A stretch of 64,000 nucleotides of DNA, from the NCBI GenBank assembly GCA_020744425.1, contig JAGMUV010000052.1, positions 62,001-126,000 of the forward strand. Direction: 5' to 3'. Source of the stretch: Dactylonectria macrodidyma. Lineage: Eukaryota; Ascomycota; Sordariomycetes; Hypocreales; Nectriaceae. Position 1 is the first letter of the stretch. Every line of letters begins with the position of its first letter. This document shows positions 29,999 to 41,340 of this stretch, piece after piece. Below the pieces are notes generated by a model, which searched no databases, had not been told where the DNA came from, and was given only the letters and a program-made list of their open reading frames with translations. The position numbers and the translations under genes were made by a program.

Positions 29999-32900
29999 AT
30001 GCCACAGTCGCTCGACCAGCCCCAGTCACGGGCCAATGCTTCGCAAGAAGCCGCACAAATCGCTACCTCCAACCAGGCCGTAAACGCCTTCATCGGTGGC
30101 CGTCCTCATTCATGGATGACAGATGCTACCTTCACGACATCCAACTTCGTCAAGATTTCCGAGATCCTACCTCGCAAGCGCGGTCGGCCCAGAAAAGACC
30201 CGGCACTTCTGCGTGCCCCATATTTGAATGATGACCACACCAGGCCACGCGAGAGTGCCTCAATAGCCCCGAGATTGGAACAGCCTGCAGTGCTGGAAGC
30301 CTCCAGGTACTGCTCTACCAACCTTGCTCCTATCCACACCTGCCTGCCATTCCAAAAACTGCTGCTGTCCATCAGTACAGGTTGGAGATGGCTGTACGTA
30401 TCATATCCTACACGGATGATACGAACTTTTGCTCTAGCCGCTCCATTGTTCAACTCCGCTAACCCATGATGGCAGAAACCAAGCTGCCCTGCCCTCTCCC
30501 GCTCCAACCGACGAGCCAAGCCCAGTCATCTCGAACCAGACCGACAGCCCAAACCAAGGCTCAACCGGCTATGCTGACACTACAGCCCACCCGCCACGCT
30601 CTGCCTCGGAACCCGACCCTCGAGTCCCCATGGCTCCCGCCCCAAATACCGCCCCAAACGCCATGCCCGCGGGAAGCTCGTCGGGTTCATCGGAAGAGGT
30701 CTATACGGCCCCCCCTCCTGGAACCGTCTCTCAGTTATTGGCAGAGCGGGCGATGGCTTCGGCTTCTGGCTTTAATTTTTCTCCACGGCAGGCGGCAGCC
30801 CCCTGGCCCTCGGTACCCACCGGAGGAACGATACCCTCTCCCCAGATCGGCCAGAGGACAGGACCAGATTCCAGTGCCACTGAAGGTCGAACCAAGCGCA
30901 TGCGGCTCGGGCACGAGGATCCAGTCACGCAGGCATCGAGAGACTGGCTGCAAATATTAATCAAACAAATGGAAAAATACAGAGGCACAAGGTCACTTAA
31001 CGATGCAGTCGAGATCCCACGGTATAAGATCCTTCGAGATGCTTGCTCGATCGAGGACGGGTTTTATATTGTTCTCCATCAGCTATTTTGCGGGTGGTCT
31101 TGGGACACGGCCTTGGTCCACAATCTCCTCGCTCCTCACGTGCCATTCGAGGCCGTTGACCATGCGTTTAGTTATATGCAGGTCATTCTCAGGAACAACC
31201 AGTCGATTTCGCCCGTTTACCTTCAGTGGTTTGCAAACTTCCCCGGACCCTTGGTGGAGCTGCCTCACACCTCCCCACAGTGTTTGTTTATGAGTGTGGT
31301 AGGGCGATTCCTTCATCAAATGTCCACCTTGTGGGGGCAAATGATGGGCATAACTGAGGTCAGGCAATTCCCCTTGCTCGTATCCGAGATGCGTCAGAAT
31401 CTGAGCTGCATTTCCATTCAGATGCAGTCTTTACTCTTCACCACAAGCCGTAGGACACTTCATGTCGAGGACGGCCCGCTTGCAATATCACTCAATGAGG
31501 TCTTCGCCAAAGACAGGGCCAGCGAAATCCAGATAGCCGCTGGCCACCGAACTATTGAAGAGGCCCGACAGCTTCGAGGCGGCTTCGCGCAAGCATATGC
31601 CAGCCTAATGCAGGCCTTCCGGCAGCAACAGCTATCCAACCAAAGTTAGCCTGACTGCACCATTTTGGAGCCTGATTTGCTGACTCCTTGATTCTAGACA
31701 ATGTCCCTTCTCCAGCCATGCACGGTTTCACGCCTGTGGCCCAACGTAATTTACCTGCTCAACCATTTTCGATTTTACCTCACCCTCAATCTACCCTCCA
31801 GAGTAATTCTGCGGCCCCGTCTCCCATCCTCGCACAAACTGAGGCCCAGATGGCCAGTCGCAGAGCCTCAGGCCCGGCAGTCCTAGGTAGCTCTGCTCCT
31901 CGAGGGAATATGCATGTACAGAACCCGAACGCATTAACCTGGGCACAAATTGCGCCCGAACCCCCAATGACTCAAGCTTCTCAGAATTTTGTCAACTCTC
32001 CGGCACAGATTCACCAGCCTTTGACTCGAGGATCTGCTGGTGCAATATCACCATTTACTGGCACAGGATACGTGCCACAGGGTATGCCAACGTCTCGAGG
32101 AGTGAACTTGAACAGCCCCGCACAGGGTATACAGAGACGAGCAAGCTCATTCCAACAACCGACACAGACCTGGCCAGCTGCTCAAGGTGCTCCTGCATAC
32201 AATGGGCATAGTCAAGGACTACAGTACCCTCAACGCATGCTGCAGCCCCCGAATGTTCAACCCATGATCCAGACGCAAGTTCATTCTGGTCAGTCGAATC
32301 AAGCGTGGTCTTCCCAGTACCCAAATCCAGCATGTTCTTGGCCCCAAGCCACACCAGCTGCCGGTGGCCACGATGCCCAGCCCATGGCTCCGCAACACCA
32401 GGCGCAAAGAGGACCCCCACCCAGCCAGTTAGCTAGCAGTCATCCGTCCGCAAATCATCCTGCTATGGGCTATCGTGTGCCTCAGAGTCCCGGCCTGGTG
32501 AGGCCACTGAGTGAGATGGAGATACACCCGAATGAATATGCAGTCAGTCCATACGGTCAACCGTCACTTGAGATGGGACTTCATCAAGTTGGTCTGCGCA
32601 GCCCTCGGCGGATCCCTGCGCAGCCGGTCCAGACTCGATATTACCAATATGTCAAGACGCTCGAGAGTCTTCCCGTTCCAATCAAGCCACAAATCGGACT
32701 GCAAACACTATGCTTCAACGTGCCGGAAGACAATATTCGGAAATTAACTACCAAAAGAGATACGCCAGGGCTCCCGTTCTGTGCCTACTTCGAAGGCTCC
32801 TACCGGTACCGTCTGCGATTGTGCATGCGACCCGACCAGGGGACAGAGCTCGAGGCAGCTGACTGGGCGGTGTCCGCTTGCTATTGGCCTAGACATATAT

Positions 32901-33170
32901 TTATCAATGTCAATGGCCGTGTGATGGGATTGAGTCGAAAGCAGCATTTCCACAAAGATCTGCCCCTTGAGCTAACTGATGCACTGGTTCCGGGCCAGAA
33001 TGCCATCCGGATCAGCTTACCCCTTGTTGATGAGAACATCGCCAGAGCAAGGTCTGAGTACTTCGTTGCCGTCGAGCTCGTGGAGACGCGCAGTCATGGC
33101 TCTCTTAGAGCTATGATTGAAAACGCCGAACACACTTCCATGGAGGAGACTAAAGAAAAAATGATCCAAC
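29999..33170 (+). pseudogene. MIZ/SP-RING protein, 5' part (split by Gypsy element)
   Basis: Three exons can be joined by frame: 29999-30393, 30476-31644 and 31698-33170, with introns GTACGT...GGCAG and GTTAGC...TCTAG. They encode a basic KRGRPRK patch, a Pro/Ser/Gln-rich region, a helical middle region, a long Gln/Pro-rich segment and a folded domain (QTLCFNVPEDNIRKL ... RIPLVD-like strands). The coding frame runs into the Gypsy LTR at codon CAA-C/. The remaining exon, carrying the zinc finger, lies 6.1 kb downstream at 39296. The domain order resembles fungal PIAS/Zmiz-like proteins of the nucleus, acting in SUMO ligation or transcription (inference). Confidence 0.75.
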
Positions 33171-33337
33171 TGTGAGGGAACGGTCATGTGACTTTCATAC
33201 TTTATGAATAGTCCCACTTATGAATATTGTGTAAATAGCTCAAGTTAGAGGTTTCCTTAGGAATCTCTTTCTCTCCTTGTAAACAATCATTTTGCCCAAG
33301 TCGCACCCGACCTCGTTCGTGCTCTTGTACCGTCACA
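33171..33337 (+). repeat. Gypsy 5' LTR
   Basis: 167 bp, TG...CA ends, same sequence as 39124-39290. No clear tRNA-complementary primer site follows; the next bases read TATTGTTTACCAG. Confidence 0.95.
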
Positions 33338-33477
33338 TATTGTTTACCAGTACCCCAATACGGTATATCACTGTCCTCGACGTGAATATCGTCAGCTCCC
33401 CCCCCAAACATCGCCACAGTACCAAAACATCACCTCAACACCCCTGCAAGCAGAATTTTCACCTCCCTCTCTCCATC

Positions 33478-33840
33478 AAACCAACCAAACCAACCAAACC
33501 AAATCAAACCAAACCAAATAAACCAAACGAACGAAACCAACCAAACGAAACCAAACGAACGAAACCAAACGAACGAAACCAACCAAACGAAGCCAGCCAA
33601 ACGAAACCAACCAACCCAAATCAAACCAAACCAATCAAACCAATCAAACCAAACCAACCAAACCAACCAAACGCCAGCCAAACGAAACCAACCAAACCAA
33701 ATCAAACCAAACCAACCAAACGAAACCAATCAAAAGTAACCAACCAAACGAAACCAACCAAACGAAACCAATCAAAAGTAACCAACCAAACGAAACCAAA
33801 TCAACCAAACCAAACCAACGAAACCAAACCAACAACCCAA
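33478..33840 (+). repeat. CCAAA-type low-complexity leader of Gypsy element
   Basis: About 360 bp of imperfect AACCAAACC/ACGAAACC repeats lie between the 5' LTR and gag. The plus strand is almost free of T and G, so the RNA leader would be unstructured. Frames here are translations of the repeat and not genes. Confidence 0.9.
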
Positions 33841-33871
33841 TCCTAACGAAACCGTCAACTGCATCTACACT

Positions 33872-35056
33872 ATGGTCGCCACTGTCGATAACCCCATTGC
33901 CACTGCTGCCCCTGGCCCCGTTGACCGAGTGCCTCCCTGCCCCCTCCTCAACGCCAGCAACACCGAGGAAACGTTCCGAAATGCCTTCGCAGCCAACCCA
34001 ACCGGTCTCATGAAAGAAGTCTTCCTCGTATGCAACGCCGCCTACAGCATGCAAGGGGTCATCGATTCTCTACGTGCCTCAGCTGCGAAAACAGACACCG
34101 AGATGGAGGACCTTCAAACCCGCCTGGAAAACACGCTCATCACCAAAAGCGATGGAGACACAATGATTGCCCGCCTCATGGCGGAAAACGAAGCATACCT
34201 AAAAGTTATTCAGTCAGGAGGAGCTTCACATCGCACACCAGAACACCCCGACCCCGAGGCCTTCACTGGAGAGGACCCTACTCTTCTGCCGAATTTCCTT
34301 CAGCAGCTCGACCTGAAGCTCGAAATGAACAAAGATTGGTGGAATTCGGAACATCAACGTATGGGATACGTCGTCTCATGCCTTAAAGGCAAAGCACACG
34401 ACCAGGTCAGCTACAATATCAAGGATGGAGTAGTTCTCTTCGACAACGTCAACGCCATCAAAAACGTCCTTCAGTCGGCCTTCGGAGATATTGACGCTAA
34501 AGCCACCGCTCAACTCAAGATCTTTGACATGAAACAGGGTCACAGACCCCTTACGACATTCCTCCCTGAATGGTATGCCATCGCCAAGCTCACCGGGTGG
34601 GACAGTGGAGCTCTCATTGCTCACCTCCGACGTGCTCTCCACAACAATATTACCTGGAGACTTTCCCTCACCAAGGTCAAAGACATGCCGACCGAACTTA
34701 CTCAATTTATGGACCTTGTCCGTACCTGCGATAACGAGTGCCGTCAAGTCGATGCCAACTACTTCAAGAAGAACACCAACAAGCCCCCAGCCAATCCCAC
34801 CGCAAGTTTACTACCAGTACCTACCACCACGCCGCAGTTGACGACCTCCAACGGCGGGGACTCAATGGATTTGAGCATCGCCACCTGGGGGGCAAAAGAC
34901 ATCGCCTCCGGCCGCAGACCCCAAACTGACGAGGAGAGAGCGGCACGCAAAGCCTATTGCACAGCACATGGGCTCTGCCACTGGTGCAGCTCGGACAAAC
35001 ATCGTTCCCTTAACTGCCCCACGGCCCCCTGGAACAAAAAGGAGGAAAAAGAATAG
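33872..35056 (+). CDS. Gypsy Gag protein
   Basis: The 394-residue frame starts at ATG 33872 just after the CCAAA leader. It has a retrotransposon Gag domain (about 110-280; EAFTGEDPTLLPNFLQQLDLKL is typical) and one zinc knuckle near the C-terminus, CHWCSSDKHRSLNC (C-x2-C-x4-H-x4-C). It should form the virus-like particle core and bind RNA. The A-rich end (CAAAAAGGAGGAAAAAG) just before the TAG overlaps the pol frame, which is -1 relative to gag. Confidence 0.92.
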   Translation: MVATVDNPIATAAPGPVDRVPPCPLLNASNTEETFRNAFAANPTGLMKEVFLVCNAAYSMQGVIDSLRASAAKTDTEMEDLQTRLENTLITKSDGDTMIARLMAENEAYLKVIQSGGASHRTPEHPDPEAFTGEDPTLLPNFLQQLDLKLEMNKDWWNSEHQRMGYVVSCLKGKAHDQVSYNIKDGVVLFDNVNAIKNVLQSAFGDIDAKATAQLKIFDMKQGHRPLTTFLPEWYAIAKLTGWDSGALIAHLRRALHNNITWRLSLTKVKDMPTELTQFMDLVRTCDNECRQVDANYFKKNTNKPPANPTASLLPVPTTTPQLTTSNGGDSMDLSIATWGAKDIASGRRPQTDEERAARKAYCTAHGLCHWCSSDKHRSLNCPTAPWNKKEEKE

Positions 35057-38000
35057 TCTCCGACGGAAGTCGCCGCAGGAGACGCAAGAAAAAAGCCGAC
35101 CTACAACTCTCTTCTCTGGACACCAACCAAGCTCACTTGCTATTACCATGCACTCTGACTGAAGACAGTAATGCAAGCTCAATCAAAACCAACTCCATGC
35201 TTGACTCTGGTGCTACCGGAAAGGGATTTATAGACGAGTCCTTTGCGCACACAAACAAATTCACACTATACAAACTACGAACTCGTCGCCGGCTGAATGT
35301 AGTCGATGGAAGACCGTCCTCGGCCGGCGATGTCACTCACGTGGCGAAGCTTAACATGGAAATCAAAGGGCATAAGGAAAAGATGCTCTTTTACGTGACG
35401 AAGCTCGGGAAGTACGACATCATCCTCGGAAAGCCCTGGCTGACCGATCACAACCCTCACGTGAATTGGAGCGAGAATATCGTAACCTTCAGATCTGATC
35501 ACTGCCGAACGCACTGTTTGACAAAAGGATGTCTCCAATTACCAGTTCCCGGAACCTGCCCCCTGTCAATTTCAGCCACTACGTCAACGCTTCCACGTCC
35601 ATCACTTCCCCGGAGAATTGGCGCAGCCGCGTTTCATTTCTTGGCTGAAAAGCGTGATGTAGCTATATTCTCACTGTCGCTTTACGATATAGACAGAAGA
35701 CTGGCAGAACTCGGTGTAATCACCGAAGTGTCCACATTTGCAGAAGCCAGAACACCCCGATTCGATTCCGCACTCAGCAACATGCAAAAGATGGAGCGAG
35801 AACTCCGATTTCAAGATAGCCACTCCCCCCCTCAACGCCAGAACCAACAAGACCTTCGAACCCGAAAAATGGCTGCCGATATGTACCTCTCAGGGGCATC
35901 ACTGGAAGATATACGCAAAGCTCTCGAACCTAAAACCTTAATCGATCCAACAACAAAAGTCCCCCGTCACTACCATGAATTCCTCAAAGTCTTTGACCAG
36001 TCCGAGGCAGATAAACTTCCCCCCCACCGAGACTGCGACCACGAAATTGAACTTCAACCTGGCACAACTCCACCCCATGGACCTCTGTACGGGATGTCTG
36101 AAGACGAACTTCTCGTCCTTCGGAAATTCCTTCAGGAAAATCTTGACAAGGGTTTTATACGCGCTAGCACCTCACCAGCAGCCTCACCAGTGTTATTTGC
36201 GAAGAAACCAGGAGGGGGCCTTCGCTTTTGCGTGGACTACCGAGCGCTTAATGCCATAACCATCAAGAACCGATACCCACTGCCATTAATCCAGGAGACC
36301 CTTTCCCAGCTAAGCCAAGCCAAATATTTCACCAAACTCGATGTCGTCGCGGCGTTTAATCGAATACGCATCAAAGAGGGTCAGGAGTGGATGACGGCAT
36401 TCAACACAAGATATGGCCTCTTCGAGAGCATGGTGATGCCTTTTGGACTATCAAACGCCCCAGCTACTTTTCAAGCTCGAATCAACGAAGTCTTACGCCC
36501 ATTCCTCGACAGATATTGCACCGCCTACATCGACGACATTCTCATCTATTCGAATGACCTCGCCTCCCACAGACTCCACGTCAAATCAGTACTTCAAGCA
36601 CTCGAAGCTGCAGGCTTACAACTTGACGTCAAGAAATGCGAATTCGAGACGACCGAAGTGAAATATCTGGGGATGATTATCTCAACCACTGGAGTACAAA
36701 TGGACCCAGAAAAAGTCGACTGTATCGTTAACTGGGAAGCCCCTGTCAACGTAAAAGATGTCCAAGCCTTCTTGGGTTTCTCAAATTTTTACAGACGATT
36801 CATCAAAGGATTTTCACGCATCGTACGACCACTTGTTGCCTTGACGCGGAAGCTCGCCAAGTGGAACTGGACTCGGTCTTGCCAAGAGGCATTCGATATG
36901 CTCAAAAACAGTTTTACCTCGGCCCCAATCCTCAGACACTTTGACCCTACAAGAGAAGTATTTGTAGAATGCGACGCCTCCGATTTCGTGTCCTCAGGTA
37001 TCCTCTCCCAGGAAGACGATCAGGGAGTACTACACCCAGTGGCTTTCATGTCCAAAAAGTACGACCCCGCCGAGTGCAACTATGAGATCTACGATAAAGA
37101 ACTTTTAGCTATTGTACGCTGCTTTGAATGCTGGAGACCCGAACTTCAAGGCACACACCACCCGATTACAGTTATTACCGACCATGCCAACCTTCGATAT
37201 TTCATGACGACCAAGCAACTTTCAAGACGTCAAGTCAGGTGGAGCGAATTCCTGTCGCAATTCCAATTCGCTATCAAGTCGGTACCAGGGAAAGAGAACG
37301 TAAAACCTGACTCACTTACACGGAGATCGCAAGACTTACCAAAAGATGAAAATGACGACCGCATCCAGTACCAACAACAATCCCTACTTAAACCTCACAA
37401 CATTGACCGTTCCGTACAAGAACAGATGAAGCTCGACCCCGAGCTCTCAGAGCTCTTTGCAAATCTCTGCTGGGAACAAGATATTGCGCTCTGCCCCGCT
37501 ATCCTCGACGAAATTCAACCAGAACCCATCGACCACAAGATCACGAGACTCCTTGACAAGGGTTACGAAGATGACGAATGGTGGATGAAAATCAGGGACG
37601 AGATGCTCAAACCCCATGGCATCCCCCACTCAAAGGAAGTTTCCCTATCGGAATGCGCGATACATGAAGGCCGATTATACTTCCGAGAGAGACTATACGT
37701 ACCCGAAGGCGAATTACGGACTCTTCTCACCCAACTCGCTCACGACAGCGTCGAATCAGGCCACCCCGGAAAAAACAAGCTATACGAACTCATCTCACGC
37801 TCCTATTGGTGGCCAAGACTTAACGCCGATACGAAACAATTCACACGTAATTGCCACGGATGTCTGAGAAACAAGACCTCCCAGTTGCGGTACCAGGGGA
37901 CGCTGAAACCTCTCCCAATTCCCCTGCAGAGATGGAGAAACCTATCTGTTGACTTCATTGGCCCCTTTCAGCCTACGGCCCGTGGATTCAACGCAATCAT

Positions 38001-39111
38001 GGTCGTAGTTGATAGGCTGTCAAAGGACAGGCATTTCACGCCTTGCAGGACCGATATGAAAGCACATGACTTGGCAATGCTCTTCGTACGAGACGTGTGG
38101 AAACTCCATGGACTACCTGACTCAATTGTCTCCGATAGAGGACCACTCTTCGTCTCGGAATTCTGGAAAGCAGTGTGCCACCGTTTACAGACCAACATTA
38201 GCCTTTCCACAGCCTATCACCCAGAAACCGACGGCCAGACGGAAAATGCCAACTCATTCCTTGAACAATATCTTCGCCAGTACGTCAGCTTCGCTCAGGA
38301 CGATTGGGACGAGTGGCTCCCATTGGCAGAATTCGCAGCCCGTAACGTTGTCAACGACTCAACGGGAATGTCCCCATTTTTTGCGAACACAGGCTACCAC
38401 CCTCGAATGAGCTTTGGTCCCCCTCGAGCAATACCACGCGCCGCACCCAAAGACCTGGCAGAACGCTGCAACGAAGGCAACAACTTCGCCGCCAAGATGC
38501 AAGAGATCACTGACCTACTCCGGACAAACCTACTTTCAGCTCAAGCCTCACAAGAGCAATTCGCCAACGCAAATAGATCGCCGGCGCCAGCGTATCGAGT
38601 TGGAGACATGGTGCTACTTAGCACACGCAACATCAATTCAGCCAGACCTATTCCAAAACTAGATCACAAGTTCATTGGCCCTTTTCGAATCGAGCGCGTG
38701 CTCAACGCTCACTCCTACCAGCTAAAATTGCCCCACGAATTAGACTCAATTCACAACTCATTCCATACCAACCTCCTACGACCATCACCAAACGACCCGC
38801 TCCCCGGCCAACACAACCTACCGCCCCCACCAATAACGCTAGATGCAAAAGGGGAGAAACTCTGGGCGATTGAAGCAATACTGGACTCGAAACGCACAAA
38901 ACGAGAGGGCTTCCAGTACCATATACTATGGAGAGGCTTTGACCTTGAGGAAGCAACATGGGAACCACTACACAACGTCGTTAACGCCCACATAGCCATC
39001 AAAGAGTTCGAGAAGCGCTACAAAAACAAGCCTAGACCTACGAAACAAGAAATGCAACGTGCTCGCCTCCAGGCTAAGCAAGACGTGGAAGAATCAGAAG
39101 CGATGGAGTAA
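35057..39111 (+). CDS. Gypsy Pol polyprotein (PR-RT-RNaseH-IN-chromodomain)
   Basis: The frame is open through the end of gag and has no early ATG, so it is expected to be made as Gag-Pol by -1 frameshifting. Residue numbers count from 35137. Protease DSGATG is at about 23. RT has RFCVDYRALN, KLDVVAAFNRI and the catalytic YIDDILIYS at about 462-470. RNase H has ECDASDF at about 610. Integrase has an H-H-C-C finger at about 868-912 and a D,D-35-E core (VDFIGPF about 937, VSDRGPLF about 995, E in DGQTENANSF about 1033). A C-terminal chromodomain (YHILWRGF...ATWEP) lies at about 1255-1295. All catalytic residues are present. Confidence 0.95.
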
Positions 39112-39123
39112 GGGAGGCCCATA

Positions 39124-39290
39124 TGTGAGGGAACGGTCATGTGACTTTCATACTTTATGAATAGTCCCACTTATGAATATTGTGTAAATAGCTCAAGTTA
39201 GAGGTTTCCTTAGGAATCTCTTTCTCTCCTTGTAAACAATCATTTTGCCCAAGTCGCACCCGACCTCGTTCGTGCTCTTGTACCGTCACA
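39124..39290 (+). repeat. Gypsy 3' LTR
   Basis: Identical by eye to the 5' LTR and followed at once by the CCAAC target duplication and the resumed MIZ coding sequence. Confidence 0.95.
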
Positions 39291-39798
39291 CCAACGTTTG
39301 CGCCCATCAGACTCGGATGATATTATTGTTGAAGACGAAACCCTGCTGGTCTCCTTGGCAGATCCTTTTAGTGCTACCATGGTTGAAACCCCTGTTCGAG
39401 GTTTGAAGTGTCTACACCTAGAATGTTTCGACCTGGAAACATGGCTACAAACACGACCTAGCAAGCCAGCTCAGAAGGGAGTAGGGACATCCCAAACGGG
39501 ACCAGAACCATCCATGGTGGACGCCTGGAATTGTCCCATATGTGACCTCGATGCTCGCCCAACTAGCCTCCGAGTTGACGGATATTTTGTCCAAGTTCGC
39601 AAGGAGTTGGTGGGTCGGGGTGAAACGAACACCAAAGCCATCGCCATCACTGCCGACGGTAAGTGGACTGCTGTTGAAGAGCCCGATGGTTCGGACGACA
39701 AAACGCCCGCGCCGAGCCAAGCTAGGGTGACGAATGGCGATGGCGGAAAGCAAAGGTCTGTCCCAGTAGCGGATGTTATCGAAATACTGGACGATTAG
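39291..39798 (+). pseudogene. MIZ/SP-RING protein, 3' part with the zinc finger
   Basis: After the target duplication the frame continues in phase with the 5' part; the split codon CGT is completed across the site. It encodes LKCLHLECFDLETWL and WNCPICDLDARPTSLRVDGYF, the C-x-H-x2-C...C-x2-C pattern of SP-RING/MIZ fingers, then an acidic tail ending VADVIEILDD, which resembles a SUMO-interacting motif. Joined with the upstream exons the ancestral protein would be about 1,179 residues. Separated from them, it has no promoter of its own other than the 3' LTR. Confidence 0.85.
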
Positions 39799-39851
39799 CG
39801 GGGCCACAGAACCTTGGCGGCGAGAAGCCACGATGAGTCCCTATCCAGTCT

Positions 39852-40237
39852 GTCCAACAACCAAGTAAAGCAAAATTTAGACCCTCTACCTTACTTAATT
39901 GACGGGACCCCCTTGCTTGACTTGGTTTACTCGGTAAGAGTGGCTTGCTTTGCTTGGTTGGTTGAGGTTACTCGACTAATTTTCCATTCTTCACGTGGCT
40001 CCGGTGGTAGATCTATGCTAACATACCGTTTCGAAGCAGGTGCTTTTGACATTCAATCGCAGCTACAGTGTCCGAGTTAAGCCGATTTCGTTCATCTGTG
40101 ATGACCTTCTTTGTGAGGAAACGCGCTCACACTCAGCGCTCATTGCTGGGCAACTGAACAAGTCAAAGGCCATCTTGGACAGGATAGGGTAGTCAGATGC
40201 ATGACGAACCCACCACTCTAGAGGGTCCTCAACATCC
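39852..40237 (-). pseudogene. hAT transposase 3' end, copy 2
   Basis: This closely matches 55506-55893. On the minus strand it encodes DVEDPLEWWVRHASDYPILSKMA...CPAMSAECERV, the hAT dimerisation domain. A small deletion then frameshifts it at GCGTTTCC-TCAC, relative to FSQTKK in the other copy. The non-coding end with CAACCAAGTAAAGC is retained. It is fused to Helitron sequence at about 40237. Confidence 0.82.
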
Positions 40238-40728
40238 AGACGCGCCGATTCTCCCAGTGGAGAGGGACTTCCTCATCGAAGCCACTCTCTGCGCTAGCAC
40301 CCAGTTTCCCCTGATCGTATGCTACGCAATTACCGTGCACAAGTCACAAAGCATCACCGAAGACATGATAGTTACAGATCTGTCCTGCCGGGACTTTCAG
40401 ACTGGTTTAAGCTACGTGGCTGTCTCTCGCGTGAAAACGCTCGAGGGTCTGATGTTGGATGCACCATTTGATCGCAATCACCTGGTCTACGGGTCTCCCC
40501 CGGATGGCATGAAGATGAAGATGAGGGATCAGGAGCTTAGGAAACGACAGGTGCTCACACGGAATCCGTACATGTCACATGATACCGAGAATGGCCATGG
40601 CAATGGATCAGTACGTAGATAATGCAGTAGTAGTAATAGCTTCCCGGCCCGCGGACACACAGCCTTCGGCTGAGGCTACCCCATGCACCCCATCGCCGCT
40701 CCAATGTGCATGGGGTGACGTAGTATTT
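40238..40728 (+). mobile_element. Helitron helicase C-terminus and 3' end, copy 2
   Basis: The frame to 40622 encodes YAITVHKSQSITEDM (Pif1 helicase motif V) and GLSYVAVSRVKTLEGLML (motif VI), then the natural C-terminus. The 3' UTR and the hairpin at 40678-40716 (ACCCCATGCA/TGCATGGGGT) follow. The end is set by divergence from copy 1 after GACGTAGTATTT. The Rep domain and most of the helicase are missing. Confidence 0.82.
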
Positions 40729-41340
40729 TAGTCTTAGGGTCGAGAATTCGGCAGTAAGGATTGCGCGAGGTGGGCTCCCTCGGTTGGGTGGGTCTGATGC
40801 CAGATTTGGAGGGATCAGCCACACGGCCCCCCGTAACATGGCCCTCGTAGCAATATGGTTCAGCCCGCATAGTCATTGCCAATTGAAAATGTTCGTTGGG
40901 GCATGGTGGGGGGAGCGGATGTCTCCTTTTTTTCTTCACGCATGGCCGTATGGTGTCTGGTTTATGGCTCAGCTTGCTTGGTTGAACTTTCTGCAAGCCG
41001 ATTCATGACGAGGATCAGGATGGATTTCGCTATGCTGCTTGCCAATCAATGTCGCATACCAAGACACCACTCTTTAAGTTTAAGTCGGATGACAGATCAC
41101 CCAATTCTCATTGCCTGCCACATTAGGAATCTCAAAATCACAGGGACATAGAACGGTAAGTATGATGTCAGTCAATAAAAGTCACATGTGAAATACGTAC
41201 AGAAGTGGCCACACCGGCTACTTGAACATACTGGACCTCTTCAGCCCCGCGATAGATTCAGACATGTCGACTTCACCGTCTCATCCCCGCGCCAGGGGTC
41301 ATTCTATCATATCTACCCATCAGACGCGTCCGCCGGAGCC
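40729..41340. other. Intergenic, promoter of NLR gene
   Basis: No domain-bearing frame is seen. The region leads into the NLR start at 41341. An in-frame extension upstream to 41188 has no ATG. Confidence 0.35.

Larger units (their letters stand above)
33171..39290 (+). mobile_element. Full-length Ty3/Gypsy chromodomain retrotransposon
   Basis: The 6,120-bp element has 167-bp LTRs (TGTGAGGG...CCGTCACA) that look identical base for base. It is flanked by a perfect 5-bp duplication, CCAAC (33166-33170 and 39291-39295). Gag and pol are both open. Identical LTRs imply a very recent insertion. It splits the MIZ/SP-RING gene in its coding sequence. Confidence 0.97.

Noticed and set aside
33292..33846. 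184-codon Thr/Lys/Pro/Asn-rich ORF and its antisense Trp/Phe-rich partner
   Set aside because: Both are translations of the CCAAA low-complexity leader of the Gypsy element and continue across the LTR boundary.
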